64,000 nucleotides of DNA. Source: Singulisphaera sp. GP187. Its GTDB lineage: Bacteria > Planctomycetota > Planctomycetia > Isosphaerales > Isosphaeraceae. Numbering within the stretch: position 1 is the stretch's first letter; the number at the start of each line of letters is the position of its first letter. Of the stretch, positions 34,577 through 43,025 are shown one piece after another. Under the pieces are notes generated by a model. The model worked only from the letters and a program-made list of their open reading frames with translations, did no database searches and was not told where the DNA came from. Made by a program: the position numbers and the translations under genes. The stretch is taken from positions 310,001-374,000 of the forward strand of contig NZ_FSRB01000001.1 of NCBI RefSeq assembly GCF_900129635.1, written 5' to 3'.

Positions 34577-35038
34577 TTAACGCCAGAGGCTGACGATCTG
34601 GGCGACCTGAGTTGCGTCACTGTCGCTGGCCGGCTCGAACCGGGTGAGTTCGCCGAGCACGACGACCGCGGAGTTGGCGGCGGCCGTGCCGGGGAGCAGG
34701 CTGCCCTTGATGAACCCGTAGTTCAGGCCCAAGGCCGAGACTTTCTCGGCGGTGATTCCGACGACCGCGTATTTGTTGTCGTCGGTTGCCTTGACGAGGG
34801 TCGTGATCGAGGTGTTCGGGATCGCGGTGTAGGTGCCCGCGGCGGTCGCGCTGCCCTTGACCTGGAAGTCCAGGGTTCCCGACGCACCGAGCGTGCCTGA
34901 GTCGATAATGAACAGGACCTGGCGAAACTTCGCGAGGTCGACTGCGCCGGTGAGCTTCTCGGCGGCGGATTGGCTGGCCGAGTGGATCCCATCGGCGGCG
35001 ACCGCCACCGCTTCCGTGAAGAGCTGAGTGTAAGACAT
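34577..35038 (-). CDS. Hypothetical virion protein next to major capsid
   Basis: 153 residues: MSYTQLFTEAVAVAADGIHS, AEKLTGAVDLAKFRQVLFII, GTLGASGTLDFQVKGSATAA, GTYTAIPNTSITTLVKATDD, ending LTRFEPASDSDATQVAQIVS. The DFQVKGSATAAGTY unit is a beta sandwich-like pattern common in capsid decoration proteins. The position directly after the major capsid gene also favours a decoration or head-stabilising role. No membrane segment or Cys. The family is not recognised. Confidence 0.6.
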   Translation of the reverse strand: MSYTQLFTEAVAVAADGIHSASQSAAEKLTGAVDLAKFRQVLFIIDSGTLGASGTLDFQVKGSATAAGTYTAIPNTSITTLVKATDDNKYAVVGITAEKVSALGLNYGFIKGSLLPGTAAANSAVVVLGELTRFEPASDSDATQVAQIVSLWR

Positions 35039-35116
35039 GCGAGAATCGATCCCCGGGTGTATGGAGTCTGGTCAGAGGGAAGCCAGGGCGAGGCGTCGGC
35101 CTCGCCCTGGTGGTGA

Positions 35117-36484
35117 TCAGGTGGTCGACGAGGAGAGGATCACGAACGGGCTGGTCTTCGTGGTGCCGTCCTGCTGGGTGAACGGGGCATCGATCTGGGC
35201 CTGGCCGTCGACCCGCTCGATGATCCGGTAGGTGATCTGGTTGGTGTTGAACGCGTACTGATCCGACGCCGCGATCTCGAGCGACCCGGTGTCGGCCGTG
35301 ATGTACTTGGAGAAGTCGGCCAAGAGGACGTCACCGGTCGTCCCGAGGGCGGGGAGCTTCTCGGTGAAGAGGACGGGGCGGCCGAAGAGGAGCAGTTGCC
35401 CCATCGCGAGCTTGGCCTCGTTGTAGCCGGTGCCGACGTTCGGGATGTAGGTCACCCGGCCGCTGGCATCGACCAGTTGGACGAGCTGGCTGAACAGGTT
35501 GTTGGTCATCACCCAGACCGACTTGGGCCGCGACTGCGGGGTCATCGCTCCCATCACGTTGGCGGCGTCGGCGAGCTGGAACTTGTTCGCCGCAGCGCGA
35601 GTCGCATAGGTGATCGTCGCGGGTGAGTTCAGCACCCCCTTGGGCTTGGCGACGCCGTCACCCGCGAGGAAGGCGAAGTCTTCGGCGAAGGCGATCGCGC
35701 CGGAGAACAACGACTTGAGCTCGGCGTCCAGCGAGATGAACGAGTCGGAAAGCAGGAACCGACTGATCTTCGTGAGCCCCTGGAGCTCGTTCGTGACGAT
35801 GTGGACCTGCTTGAAGGTGGGCTCGGTCGGCGTGCCGGGCTGGGCCTCGCCACTCCAGGTCATTTTGACGCCGCCGTAGTAGGCCGACTGCTGCGAGCCC
35901 TGCGTTCCCGAGGGAACGAAGGTCTGATTGAGCATGGGATAATACGCTTCCCGCGCCGGCAACTTCTTGTTGTTCGAGTAGGGCCGGACGATCGACTCTT
36001 CCTGAGCGAGCTGAAGCAGCTCCTTGCCGTAGTCGGGAGCGACGGTGTAGCCCCCCGTGGTCCCCGACCCCTCCGCCAGGTCCTTCTTGTCGAACACCCG
36101 GAACGAAGAGCCGTAGACCTTTTCGAGGTGCTCCTGGGCCTCACGCTGGCGGCCCGGATAGGTGTTGTGGCACTGGGCGATCGTGATCCACTTGACCTGG
36201 TCGGCCAGGCACTTCCGGCGGTCCGCCTCCGACTCGCCGGGTCGGATGTCGGCGCCGGCCGGGTGCTGGCCGGCGTACGCCTTGGTGCTGACCTCCGCGG
36301 CGCCGGCCGCGAACCCTTGCGCCACGGCCGTCTTGATCGTGTCGGCCAGGCTGAGGATCGGATCGTCTTCCGGAGCCTTCTCGGCGATGCCGATCTCGAT
36401 CAGCCGCTTGCCGGTCGGCTCTTCCACGGGCACAACGGCCCCCTTGCGGTGCTCGTCGTAATTCTTGAGAAACTTGATGCGCAT
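35117..36484 (-). CDS. HK97-fold major capsid protein
   Basis: 455 residues from the ATG at 36484 (MRIKFLKNYDEHRKGAVVPV); a longer upstream reading is rejected. Residues 1-~130 form the N-terminal delta region that acts as scaffold and is removed by the prohead protease. The HK97 core starts near GSGTTGGYTVAPDYGKELLQ and contains LPAREAYYPMLNQTFVPSGT, RFLLSDSFISLDAELKSLFS, FAFLAGDGVAKPKGVLNSPA (the A-domain FLxGDG motif), and GRPVLFTEKLPALGTTGDVL. It forms the icosahedral shell. It lies directly after the protease gene in the canonical portal-protease-capsid order. Confidence 0.9.
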   Translation of the reverse strand: MRIKFLKNYDEHRKGAVVPVEEPTGKRLIEIGIAEKAPEDDPILSLADTIKTAVAQGFAAGAAEVSTKAYAGQHPAGADIRPGESEADRRKCLADQVKWITIAQCHNTYPGRQREAQEHLEKVYGSSFRVFDKKDLAEGSGTTGGYTVAPDYGKELLQLAQEESIVRPYSNNKKLPAREAYYPMLNQTFVPSGTQGSQQSAYYGGVKMTWSGEAQPGTPTEPTFKQVHIVTNELQGLTKISRFLLSDSFISLDAELKSLFSGAIAFAEDFAFLAGDGVAKPKGVLNSPATITYATRAAANKFQLADAANVMGAMTPQSRPKSVWVMTNNLFSQLVQLVDASGRVTYIPNVGTGYNEAKLAMGQLLLFGRPVLFTEKLPALGTTGDVLLADFSKYITADTGSLEIAASDQYAFNTNQITYRIIERVDGQAQIDAPFTQQDGTTKTSPFVILSSSTT

Positions 36485-36755
36485 CGGGATTGGACCCTTG
36501 AAGGGTTGTTGTTGTTCTTGTAAGTCACGGGAAAACAACCAGGGCGAGGGCCGGACAGCTCCGAACGCACCGGTCCCGTCCATCTCCGTGGATGGCTCGT
36601 CCGGATCGATCGGTCTTCTCAGCGTGCTCTATCGAAGATCCCCTTGGCCCGCAGTGAGGCCCTGGGAGGGATCGCAAGAGGGAGTTGGCGAGGCGAATGT
36701 TTGCCGCCCAATGAATATGGGACGGCAACGAATCAGGGGAAGGGACGATCGAGAC

Positions 36756-38117
36756 TCAGACGAACCCGGCGGCCCGCTCGGCTTCTTCGCGGGCGATCCT
36801 GCGAAATCCGTCGGGGCTGAGCATCTCATTGAGCTTGGCGATCAACTCGGCACGGACCTCCTGATCGGACTGGACCACGACCTGGGGGAGCGGGTTGTCC
36901 TCTGGACCCGCAAGAGTCGGTTGGGATCTCGACGGCGTCGTTGCCCGTTTGGCGGCCGTCTTGATTGGCGACGGCGGTCGCATCGGCTCGGCCAGCTTCG
37001 TCAGGTGAACGAGTCGCGCGGCGATGTAGTCGTGGGTCGGCAGATGGCCGTCGCCCATCGGTTTGTAGCACTGGATCCGGGCCGCCGGATCGTCGGCCGT
37101 GCCGAGCATGTCCTCCGCCACATCGGGCACGTGCCCCCGGGTCGAGAAGCTCTCGATGCGACCGCCTCCGTTGTAATGGGGGGCCTTGACCTGAACGTGG
37201 TCGAACCGTTGAAACGAGCCCACTTCGGTTTCGACCTCGTCGCCGTTCGGGGCAGTGTCGGTCTCGGGGGCAACCGCCGTATGCTCCTCCTCGGCCTTGC
37301 CGATCTCGGCGTCCGGCGGGCCGGCCGAGGTCGTACCGCCCTCGGATGTGACACTCGACGTCTCCGGGTCGGCATTCGTTGGGGTGAACGTGTCGGGAGG
37401 ATGAGCGAGATCGGCATCGGCATCGGACATACGGGCGGCCTTGGGTTGGGGCGAAAAGACGGGGCGGTGAACCCCTTTGTTCACGGCCGCGACGAGTGCC
37501 TGGGGGTTCATGGGAAGACTGCAGACGCTGTACTCCAGGAGGACGCAGCGGCGGATGACCCGCTCGGCCCCTTTCCAGTCGGGCCGGCGCACGAGCTCTT
37601 CCCGCGTCGGGGGACCCCACTCACCCGGCTTCAAATCCTCGGGAGGGCGAAAGCCGATCGAGATCCCCCGGAGCGAGCGGGACTTGATCTTGCGCCAGAC
37701 CGCCTCGGTCTCCGGGTCGTCATCGAAAATGGTCTTGGCGTACAGCCCGTTGAACGCGCGGCTCTGCTTGATCTTGACCCACTCGCAGCGCCCGAGCGGC
37801 CATCGCCCGAAATCATGAAACGCGAGAACGCACGGGTTGCCCTCCTCCGGCGTCTTCCCCAGGAAGAAGGTCTTGTAGTCGACGCCCGACGACACCACGA
37901 CGTCGCGTTCATGGTCGATGCAGTCGGTCGAGATCCAGGCGACCATCGAGCGTTCGCCGGGCGTGAAATGGGTTTCGACCGGCTCGAACACCTTACGGGT
38001 GAGCGTGAACAGAACCTCGGTCGATGTCTCAGTGGACATATCAGTCTCCGCGGTGGCGGTCGCAGTGTTCATGGTTCGTTTCCAGGAGGACGGCCGGCCC
38101 GGCCGTTGAGGATTCAC
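36756..38117 (-). CDS. HK97-family prohead protease with long C-terminal extension
   Basis: 453 residues. GTG at 38117 gives a four-base overlap with the portal stop codon; an ATG at 38072 is the alternative. The N-terminal ~210 residues are a serine protease of the U35/HK97 type: VAWISTDCIDHERDVVVSSG, catalytic His in LAFHDFGRWPLGRCEW and Ser in SLRGISIGFRPPEDL. An acidic Thr/Glu/Asp-rich linker (~250-290) follows, then a C-terminal domain with FDHVQVKAPHYNGGGRIESF and a helical end. Normal members are ~200 residues, so the extension may be a fused scaffold or decoration. It cleaves the capsid delta domain during prohead maturation. Confidence 0.8.
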   Translation of the reverse strand: MNPQRPGRPSSWKRTMNTATATAETDMSTETSTEVLFTLTRKVFEPVETHFTPGERSMVAWISTDCIDHERDVVVSSGVDYKTFFLGKTPEEGNPCVLAFHDFGRWPLGRCEWVKIKQSRAFNGLYAKTIFDDDPETEAVWRKIKSRSLRGISIGFRPPEDLKPGEWGPPTREELVRRPDWKGAERVIRRCVLLEYSVCSLPMNPQALVAAVNKGVHRPVFSPQPKAARMSDADADLAHPPDTFTPTNADPETSSVTSEGGTTSAGPPDAEIGKAEEEHTAVAPETDTAPNGDEVETEVGSFQRFDHVQVKAPHYNGGGRIESFSTRGHVPDVAEDMLGTADDPAARIQCYKPMGDGHLPTHDYIAARLVHLTKLAEPMRPPSPIKTAAKRATTPSRSQPTLAGPEDNPLPQVVVQSDQEVRAELIAKLNEMLSPDGFRRIAREEAERAAGFV

Positions 38118-39568
38118 CCCGGCGGTTTTCGCGTTCGTCCCGGCTTTTTCCGTCTCCGCGGGGAACGACTTCGGTTCTCGTTGCCGCCCTGGTCGAAATC
38201 GGCGTCCTCATCCCTCCAATCCGGCTTGGGTTCGGGATGAGCACGGGCTCCGGCCGCGGACGAGAGTGGCTGGAGCGAGGTGGGGATGAACGACGTATCG
38301 CCATCGTCCACGGCGTCGTAGCCGGCTTCGGTCAAGGCGACGTTGAGGGGGAGGCCCATGGCGATGTATTTGGCGTGGAGGTCGGCCTCGGCCAGCTTGT
38401 CTTCCGGCACGCAGTTGTCGAAGGCCCAGAACAGCTTGTGCCAGTTCCGTTTGCCGTCTTTGTCGAGGGCATGGGTCCATCGGGTGAGGGTGGAGGCGAT
38501 CGTTTTACAGCGCGGGTCGACCGCGTTCCGGGCGTGCTGTTCCAGGCCTTCCCGGGCCACGGCCATGTTGCTCGACTCGTTGGTGACCATCGAGACCGGG
38601 ACGCCGAAGCAGCCGCAGGTCCGCTCCAGGTCATACTTGCTGATCGCAACCGCGCCGAGATCGGCCGGAGCCCAGGAGACCGGCGTGACCGCCACGGCTC
38701 CGTCCACCACGAACGCCGCCCCCGATCGCCCGCCTCGCCCTTTGCGTTCCATATCTTCTTCGAGCCGTTTACGCTCGGCCGCGCCGAAGCTGCCTTTCGA
38801 GTCCTTGTGCGACACGATCACCGAGGGCCGCGGCCCGTTGCTCAGCAAGTCGTCCTGGATCGACACGAACGTGTCTTCGAGCCGTGCGTATTCGATCGCG
38901 GCCTGGGTGGGAGACATCCCGAGGCCGTACGGGTTCTTCATGGAAAGATGCTTGAAAATGAGCAAGTCGTCCGGCCGGTATCGGGTCGAGCCGAAGTCGT
39001 AGCCGCTCGGCACGAGCCCCCCGGTTTCCAGGGCCGGAGCGACCAGGTGGGGAGGGAGGGGCCAGAATTCGCGAGGGCAACCGAGGTGGAACTCGGTGGG
39101 CCACCAGAAGCCGGTGCCGACGACGTCCATGCTCATCACGGTGTAGTTGATGAGCTGCGATTGATCCATCGCCGGATTGACGTTCTGGATCAACCGGAGC
39201 AGGGGGAAGTCGCCGGTGATTTCTTCGACCTCCCCCGCGCCCGCCATCGCCTTGGCGGTGTGGGCGAGCGACTTGAGTCGGAGCCTGACCCCCTTGGAGA
39301 CGCTGGTGGCGTCGCACCGGGTCGCCCGGTCTCCGCGAGTCGGGGAGATCCGGTAAAGCCGGAGCGGGACCCGTGAGACCGCGTCCGAGTTGAGCCGAAC
39401 GCAGGTGAAAATCAGTGACTTGTAGGCCTCCGCCAACGCGGGCAGCGTGGGGGCGCGGCGGAACCGGAACGCGTCGGAGAAGACCGGGCCGCCGCCCCAT
39501 CCATACGAGGTCCCGACCGAGGGCTGGGCCTTCTCGATCGAGCGCTCGGCGCGGAGCCATTCGGACAT
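38114..39568 (-). CDS. Phage portal protein (HK97 family)
   Basis: 484 residues starting MSEWLRAERSIEKAQPSVGT at 39568. Family landmarks: LAEAYKSLIFTCVRLNSDAV near the N-terminus, the wing and stem region around FPLLRLIQNVNPAMDQSQLI, DDLLIFKHLSMKNPYGLGMS (DL-x-H-x-x-x-x-x-x-x-G-x-SP motif), and VPVSMVTNESSNMAVAREGL near 340. The C-terminus is Arg/Lys-rich and probably disordered. The dodecamer forms the DNA entry vertex and docks terminase. It is separated from the terminase gene by 427 bp of repeats, which is unusual; it overlaps the protease gene by four bases. Confidence 0.88.
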   Translation of the reverse strand: MSEWLRAERSIEKAQPSVGTSYGWGGGPVFSDAFRFRRAPTLPALAEAYKSLIFTCVRLNSDAVSRVPLRLYRISPTRGDRATRCDATSVSKGVRLRLKSLAHTAKAMAGAGEVEEITGDFPLLRLIQNVNPAMDQSQLINYTVMSMDVVGTGFWWPTEFHLGCPREFWPLPPHLVAPALETGGLVPSGYDFGSTRYRPDDLLIFKHLSMKNPYGLGMSPTQAAIEYARLEDTFVSIQDDLLSNGPRPSVIVSHKDSKGSFGAAERKRLEEDMERKGRGGRSGAAFVVDGAVAVTPVSWAPADLGAVAISKYDLERTCGCFGVPVSMVTNESSNMAVAREGLEQHARNAVDPRCKTIASTLTRWTHALDKDGKRNWHKLFWAFDNCVPEDKLAEADLHAKYIAMGLPLNVALTEAGYDAVDDGDTSFIPTSLQPLSSAAGARAHPEPKPDWRDEDADFDQGGNENRSRSPRRRKKPGRTRKPPG

Positions 39569-39689
39569 TTGACGGCTTAGGCGTGGCACGTGGGGGTGTT
39601 CCCGATCGAGGAGGGAGGATGAAGAGGCAAGCCAAGCGACGCGTTCTCCCAACTGACCCTGGTCTTCCTTTGAATGGCGTGCTTGCCCA

Positions 39690-39768
39690 GGGTGCCACGG
39701 GTTGTACTCAACCCGTGAGCCAAAAACATGGGCTTATGCTCACGGGTTGAGTGCAACCCGTGGCACCC
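39690..39768. repeat. Long hairpin repeat (REP-like), copy 1, inside phage cassette
   Basis: GGGTGCCACGGGTTGTACTC... (39690-39720) pairs with ...GAGTGCAACCCGTGGCACCC (39738-39768), giving a ~31-bp stem with one mismatch and a 17-base loop. A near-identical element lies at 57934-58011. It stands in the 427-bp noncoding gap 39569-39995 between terminase and portal genes, together with the repeat at 39785-39854; nothing else was found in that gap. Confidence 0.8.
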
Positions 39769-39784
39769 AGCAGCCTTGGCATGG

Positions 39785-39854
39785 CCGCGGCCCCGTCGGG
39801 GAAGACGACGCAGAGCGTCGGGGACGGCATTCCCACGCAGAGCGTGGGAACGAG
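39785..39854. repeat. Two-module dispersed repeat, copy 2, inside phage cassette
   Basis: CCGCGGCCCCGTCGGGGAAG... (module 1, 39785-39819) is followed by GGCATTCCCACGCAGAGCGT... (module 2, 39823-39854), whose ends form the hairpin TTCCCACGC-AGA-GCGTGGGAA. Both modules recur at 16910-16989, but there module 1 is inverted. The element is therefore a host-type repeat and not part of the phage. Confidence 0.75.
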
Positions 39855-39995
39855 ATTCCGGTATCCTTGCGACTGTCTCGAACCAAGGAGGGCCGCCGTT
39901 GCTTGGGCGGAAGGCCGGGGGCTGCCGATCGAGCCGACGGTCCTCGGCCGATCCACGACGACTGCGGTTGACGGCCTGGCCGCCAAGGAAGGTGT

Positions 39996-41387
39996 TCACC
40001 ATCGGCCTCCTTCGTTCCACCAGATTGGGTTGTTGATATCCATGTGCGTTCGGTGGGCGTCCTCGGCCTCGCGTTGCTCACGTTCCTCACGGACGTGGCT
40101 GGGCTCGAGTGCGTGGATTCCGCGATCGACGGCCATGGCCGCGTAGCGAAGCGCGTCCATGGCATGGTCGTTCAATTTTTCAGGGGATTCTTTGTTTGCC
40201 TTGCCGTCAGGCGCCTTGGGCCACGAGTAGCTGTCGAACTCCTCGAGGATCGAGCAGGGCTTCTTCGCGTCGCTGAGGGCCGGATCGCGCTCGACCAGGC
40301 AGTTGCGAACGACGTAGAGTCGGGCTCGCCCGTCCCCGGCGTCCTTGAGTCGTTCCTGCACCCCCTCGATGCCGGGGTTGACCTCCTTGCGGGCCGCGAT
40401 CGTCGCAATTCCGTTCTCCCGGAGCGTGGCCCGGTCTTCCGCGTCATGGTCGGCGACGCTGAACTCGTAGGTTTCTCCTTCCGAGAGTTCGTTGATCTGT
40501 TTCGCGTGCACTTTCACCGTGCGTTTGGTGTGATAGAGCTCGCGGTAGACGTACATGCGGCGGTCGTCGTCGATCGCGATCCAGAGGCAGACGAACGGGT
40601 TCGAGTAGCCGAAGTCGATCGCCCGGATCCGTCGCCACGAGGCCGGGATCACAAACGGGTCAACGATGTGGATTTGCCGATCCCACTCGTCGTACACGAC
40701 CCCTTCGGCCTGGACCCACTTGCCGTGGCGGAGCCTCGGCTTGCGCGCTCCGGTCAGTCGGTCGAGCTTGCCGATATAGGTTCGGCCACTCTCCGTCCAG
40801 GCGTTCGCGTCTCGGTCCCAGAGGATCGGGTTATCTTCATGACGCGATTCGAGGATCGCCGTCGCGCCGCGGTCGACCCGGCGCTTCAACCAGTGGGTCG
40901 GGCGGTCGGGGTTGGTATCGGCGATGAGCTGCTGAAACGGCACAACCCCATTCCGGAGGCGGGTCGTCAGGCTCTCCCAGTCGTCCTCGAACAGCTCGAT
41001 GGCTTCCTGGATGTAAATCAGGTCATACTCGGTGGACATCACCTTGCCGGGTCGGTCCAGGCCCCCGACGACGACGACGGATCCGTTCGGGTAGAGGTAA
41101 GATTGGCGGTGGCTCCTGCGCGAACCACTGGCGATGGGTGATTGCGCCGGGAGGACTTTCTCCTCCCAGGTCACCAACGCGGTTTCCGTCAGGCTCTCGC
41201 GCGTCTTGCGGACGATCAGGGCCCGAGCGCCCGGCCACCGCAGGCAGACCGCGTGGATTTTCTCGAGGCAGGCCCGCGACTTCCCCGTGCCCGCCGGTCC
41301 CGACAACAAGACTTCGTCGCGGTGGTCCGACCAGAGCGCGCGGGCCGCCCCGAAGGGTTCGTACGGTCGTTGATTGAGGGGGATCAT
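39996..41387 (-). CDS. Terminase large subunit
   Basis: 463 residues. The N-terminal ATPase has Walker A SGPAGTGKS at 29-37 and Walker B around YDLIYIQEAIEL (~120-132), with the coupling motif ADTNPDRPTHWLKRR following. The C-terminal RNase H-like nuclease shows metal-ligand Asp residues in RIRAIDFGYSNPFVCLW, in FSVADHDAEDRATLREN and in the terminal LNDHAMDALRYA motif. It pumps and cuts DNA at the portal during packaging. All catalytic motifs look intact. It is preceded by the small-subunit gene 39 bp upstream. Confidence 0.92.
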   Translation of the reverse strand: MIPLNQRPYEPFGAARALWSDHRDEVLLSGPAGTGKSRACLEKIHAVCLRWPGARALIVRKTRESLTETALVTWEEKVLPAQSPIASGSRRSHRQSYLYPNGSVVVVGGLDRPGKVMSTEYDLIYIQEAIELFEDDWESLTTRLRNGVVPFQQLIADTNPDRPTHWLKRRVDRGATAILESRHEDNPILWDRDANAWTESGRTYIGKLDRLTGARKPRLRHGKWVQAEGVVYDEWDRQIHIVDPFVIPASWRRIRAIDFGYSNPFVCLWIAIDDDRRMYVYRELYHTKRTVKVHAKQINELSEGETYEFSVADHDAEDRATLRENGIATIAARKEVNPGIEGVQERLKDAGDGRARLYVVRNCLVERDPALSDAKKPCSILEEFDSYSWPKAPDGKANKESPEKLNDHAMDALRYAAMAVDRGIHALEPSHVREEREQREAEDAHRTHMDINNPIWWNEGGRW

Positions 41388-41426
41388 GTGGGGTCGTGGT
41401 TGAACTTGGATACGGGTTATCGATCG

Positions 41427-42053
41427 TCAGAGGTCGTCGGGACCGACCGTCACATAAGCCTTTGTCAGTTGCCGGACCTCTTGCCTCTCGACCCACTGGC
41501 CGAGTTCCTGGGCCGCCTGCTTCTCGAGCTCGCGGAGTTCTTTGAGCAAGCCGGTGTCGACGGTATAGAGGTCGAGGACTTTCGCCTTTTCGCCGGCTCC
41601 GACCCCTTTGACGTTGTGGAGCAGCAGGCCGGTCGCGCCCCCGGGGACCTCCGCCATCTTCGGGTCGGCGGCTCGCTCCTCCATGATCCGCTGGAGTCGG
41701 TCCCAGCGATCGTTGAGGGCCCGAATCCGCCGCTCTCGACTGGCGAGACCACGCCGGCGGACCTCCTGGCGAAACTCCTCGAGGTGGCTTTCGATCGTCG
41801 CGGAAAACTCGGGGATCTGTTTCCAGCTCCAGATGGTTCGCCGGCAGACGCCCACCTCGGTCGCGATTTGAGCGTCCGTCAGGTTGCCTTCCGCAAGCCG
41901 GAGCGCGGCCGTTCGTCGTTCGTCGCTCCACTTGAACACAGCATTCACCGTTGTTCTCGGCAATGAAGGGGTTGCGAGCGGCTCAGGTTCGACCGAATGG
42001 AGGTCAGTTTCACGGTCCGTGCCGGGCGTGGTCGGACTTGATCCGGCACTCAC
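41427..42053 (-). CDS. Terminase small subunit-like DNA-binding protein
   Basis: 208 residues. GTG at 42053 is chosen because it overlaps the previous stop by four bases (GTGA); the longer frame would run across that gene. After a disordered ~35-residue start come FKWSDERRTAALRLAEGNLT and DAQIATEVGVCRRTIWSWKQ, a clear helix-turn-helix, then a coiled region (ATIESHLEEFRQEVRRRGLA) and a C-terminal LLKELRELEKQAAQELGQWV. HTH followed by an oligomerising helix is the usual terminase small-subunit plan; it recognises DNA for packaging. It is placed immediately before the large subunit. Confidence 0.75.
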   Translation of the reverse strand: MSAGSSPTTPGTDRETDLHSVEPEPLATPSLPRTTVNAVFKWSDERRTAALRLAEGNLTDAQIATEVGVCRRTIWSWKQIPEFSATIESHLEEFRQEVRRRGLASRERRIRALNDRWDRLQRIMEERAADPKMAEVPGGATGLLLHNVKGVGAGEKAKVLDLYTVDTGLLKELRELEKQAAQELGQWVERQEVRQLTKAYVTVGPDDL

Positions 42054-42289
42054 GCCGACTCCTTCCGTCGCTCGACCTTGATGCGATGGAGCTCGTCCCT
42101 GTGCCGCCGCGCCTGGCGATCGTTGGCGTAGCCGCGGATCGCGCCGAGCAGTGAGGCGGCGCCGATCAGAATGGGTGGCACGAGCTGCCAGCTTGGCCCG
42201 TGCCGATAGAGCAGGTCGCCGACCCACCAGGCGGAGGCCGCCACGTTGCTGGCAAAGATCGACGTTTGTGCGGGAATATCGTGCGACAT
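42050..42289 (-). CDS. Small membrane protein 1 (upstream of terminase)
   Basis: 79 residues from the ATG at 42289 (MSHDIPAQTSIFASNVAASA), with GGGGAG about 12 bases upstream; a GTG further upstream is less likely. One or two hydrophobic segments are visible (ASAWWVGDLLYRHG and LVPPILIGAASLLGAIRGYA), followed by a highly charged tail (DRQARRHRDELHRIKVERRK). This resembles small holin-like or membrane-anchoring proteins, though no holin family is recognised. It ends in a GTGA overlap with the terminase small-subunit gene. Confidence 0.6.
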   Translation of the reverse strand: MSHDIPAQTSIFASNVAASAWWVGDLLYRHGPSWQLVPPILIGAASLLGAIRGYANDRQARRHRDELHRIKVERRKESA

Positions 42290-42314
42290 CGTGTGTGTCG
42301 GCTCCCCTTTTTTC

Positions 42315-42458
42315 TCAATGGGAACGGGATCGGTCACGGAGCCAGCGGTTCACCCGGAGCGTGTGTCCAGCCACGAACTGGCCCACGAGCCGGACGATCA
42401 GGCAGGCCACGAGAAAGGATGCGATCGCCGCGCAGAGGGTGGAGATTCCGTTGGTCAT
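42315..42458 (-). CDS. Small membrane protein 2, 47 residues
   Basis: The frame reads MTNGISTLCAAIASFLVACL, then IVRLVGQFVAGHTLRVNRWL and RDRSRSH. It is one hydrophobic helix (~residues 6-30) with a basic cytoplasmic tail. The ATG overlaps the stop codon of the gene before it by four bases (ATGA) and the reading frame fills the gap to the next gene, which is good evidence that it is translated. It is similar in plan to tiny phage membrane proteins. Function unknown. Confidence 0.62.
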   Translation of the reverse strand: MTNGISTLCAAIASFLVACLIVRLVGQFVAGHTLRVNRWLRDRSRSH

Positions 42459-42799
42459 GGGTGGTGTTGACTCGACGGTTCGGGCAGGGGAAACTGAGGC
42501 ATTTCGTCGTTGCGGGGGGTGACTGGTTTCGGCTCGCCCTGTTGCAGTCGCGAGAGCGCGTCGAGGAGCCCGGTGAACACGGCGGCCGCCAGCGGCACGA
42601 CGACGTCGGTCAAGACCTCCTGCCGCTGGATCGTCGCGGCCATCGAAGCCCGGGTCACCGCGCCGACGATCACGGCCTTCGTGAGCGCCCGCACCGTCTC
42701 CTGCTTGGAGATTTCCCCGTGCACCGCGTTGGCGACCGGCCCAAGGAACCGGATCGCTCGCTCTACGGCGGTCTCGATTGCTGTCTTGATGGAGGCCAT
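42455..42799 (-). CDS. Small helical, possibly membrane-associated protein
   Basis: 114 residues from the ATG at 42799 (MASIKTAIETAVERAIRFLG), with GGGGGAG upstream. It is helical throughout: PVANAVHGEISKQETVRALT, KAVIVGAVTRASMAATIQRQ, and VLTDVVVPLAAAVFTGLLDA as the most hydrophobic segment. A Pro-rich charged tail follows. No family is recognised. It is followed by the 47-residue membrane protein with an ATGA overlap and begins one base after the stop of the preceding gene. Confidence 0.6.
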   Translation of the reverse strand: MASIKTAIETAVERAIRFLGPVANAVHGEISKQETVRALTKAVIVGAVTRASMAATIQRQEVLTDVVVPLAAAVFTGLLDALSRLQQGEPKPVTPRNDEMPQFPLPEPSSQHHP

Positions 42800-42800
42800 G

Positions 42801-43025
42801 TCACTCCCCCTTCGCATGCCCCCAGTTCGGTCCGTAGCGGTAGAGCAGGTAGGCGGCCACCGCGATCACGATGCAGGTGCGCGGGCGATCGATCACGCCC
42901 CAGAGCAAGAGCAGAATCCCGGTGAGCTCGGCGGCCGGCACGAGGAGGACTCGATGCAAGGCGGCGAACGCCTGAGCTTTCGCCAGAGTTGCCATGAATA
43001 GTTCGAGGAGAGTTCCAATGTTCAT
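42801..43025 (-). CDS. Small membrane protein 3
   Basis: 74 residues starting MNIGTLLELFMATLAKAQAF. Two hydrophobic helices are likely: RVLLVPAAELTGILLLLWGV (~28-47) and CIVIAVAAYLLYRYGPNWGH (~52-70), joined by DRPRT. The ATG overlaps the previous stop by four bases. The end, RYGPNWGHAKGE, resembles the loop RHGPSWQLVPP of the membrane protein at 42050-42289, suggesting related families. A two-helix membrane protein near terminase could be holin-like, but this is inference. Confidence 0.6.
   Translation of the reverse strand: MNIGTLLELFMATLAKAQAFAALHRVLLVPAAELTGILLLLWGVIDRPRTCIVIAVAAYLLYRYGPNWGHAKGE

Noticed and set aside
36465..39376. Long plus-strand frames opposite protease and portal
   Set aside because: Antisense shadows without motifs; the minus-strand genes have clear families and coupled starts.
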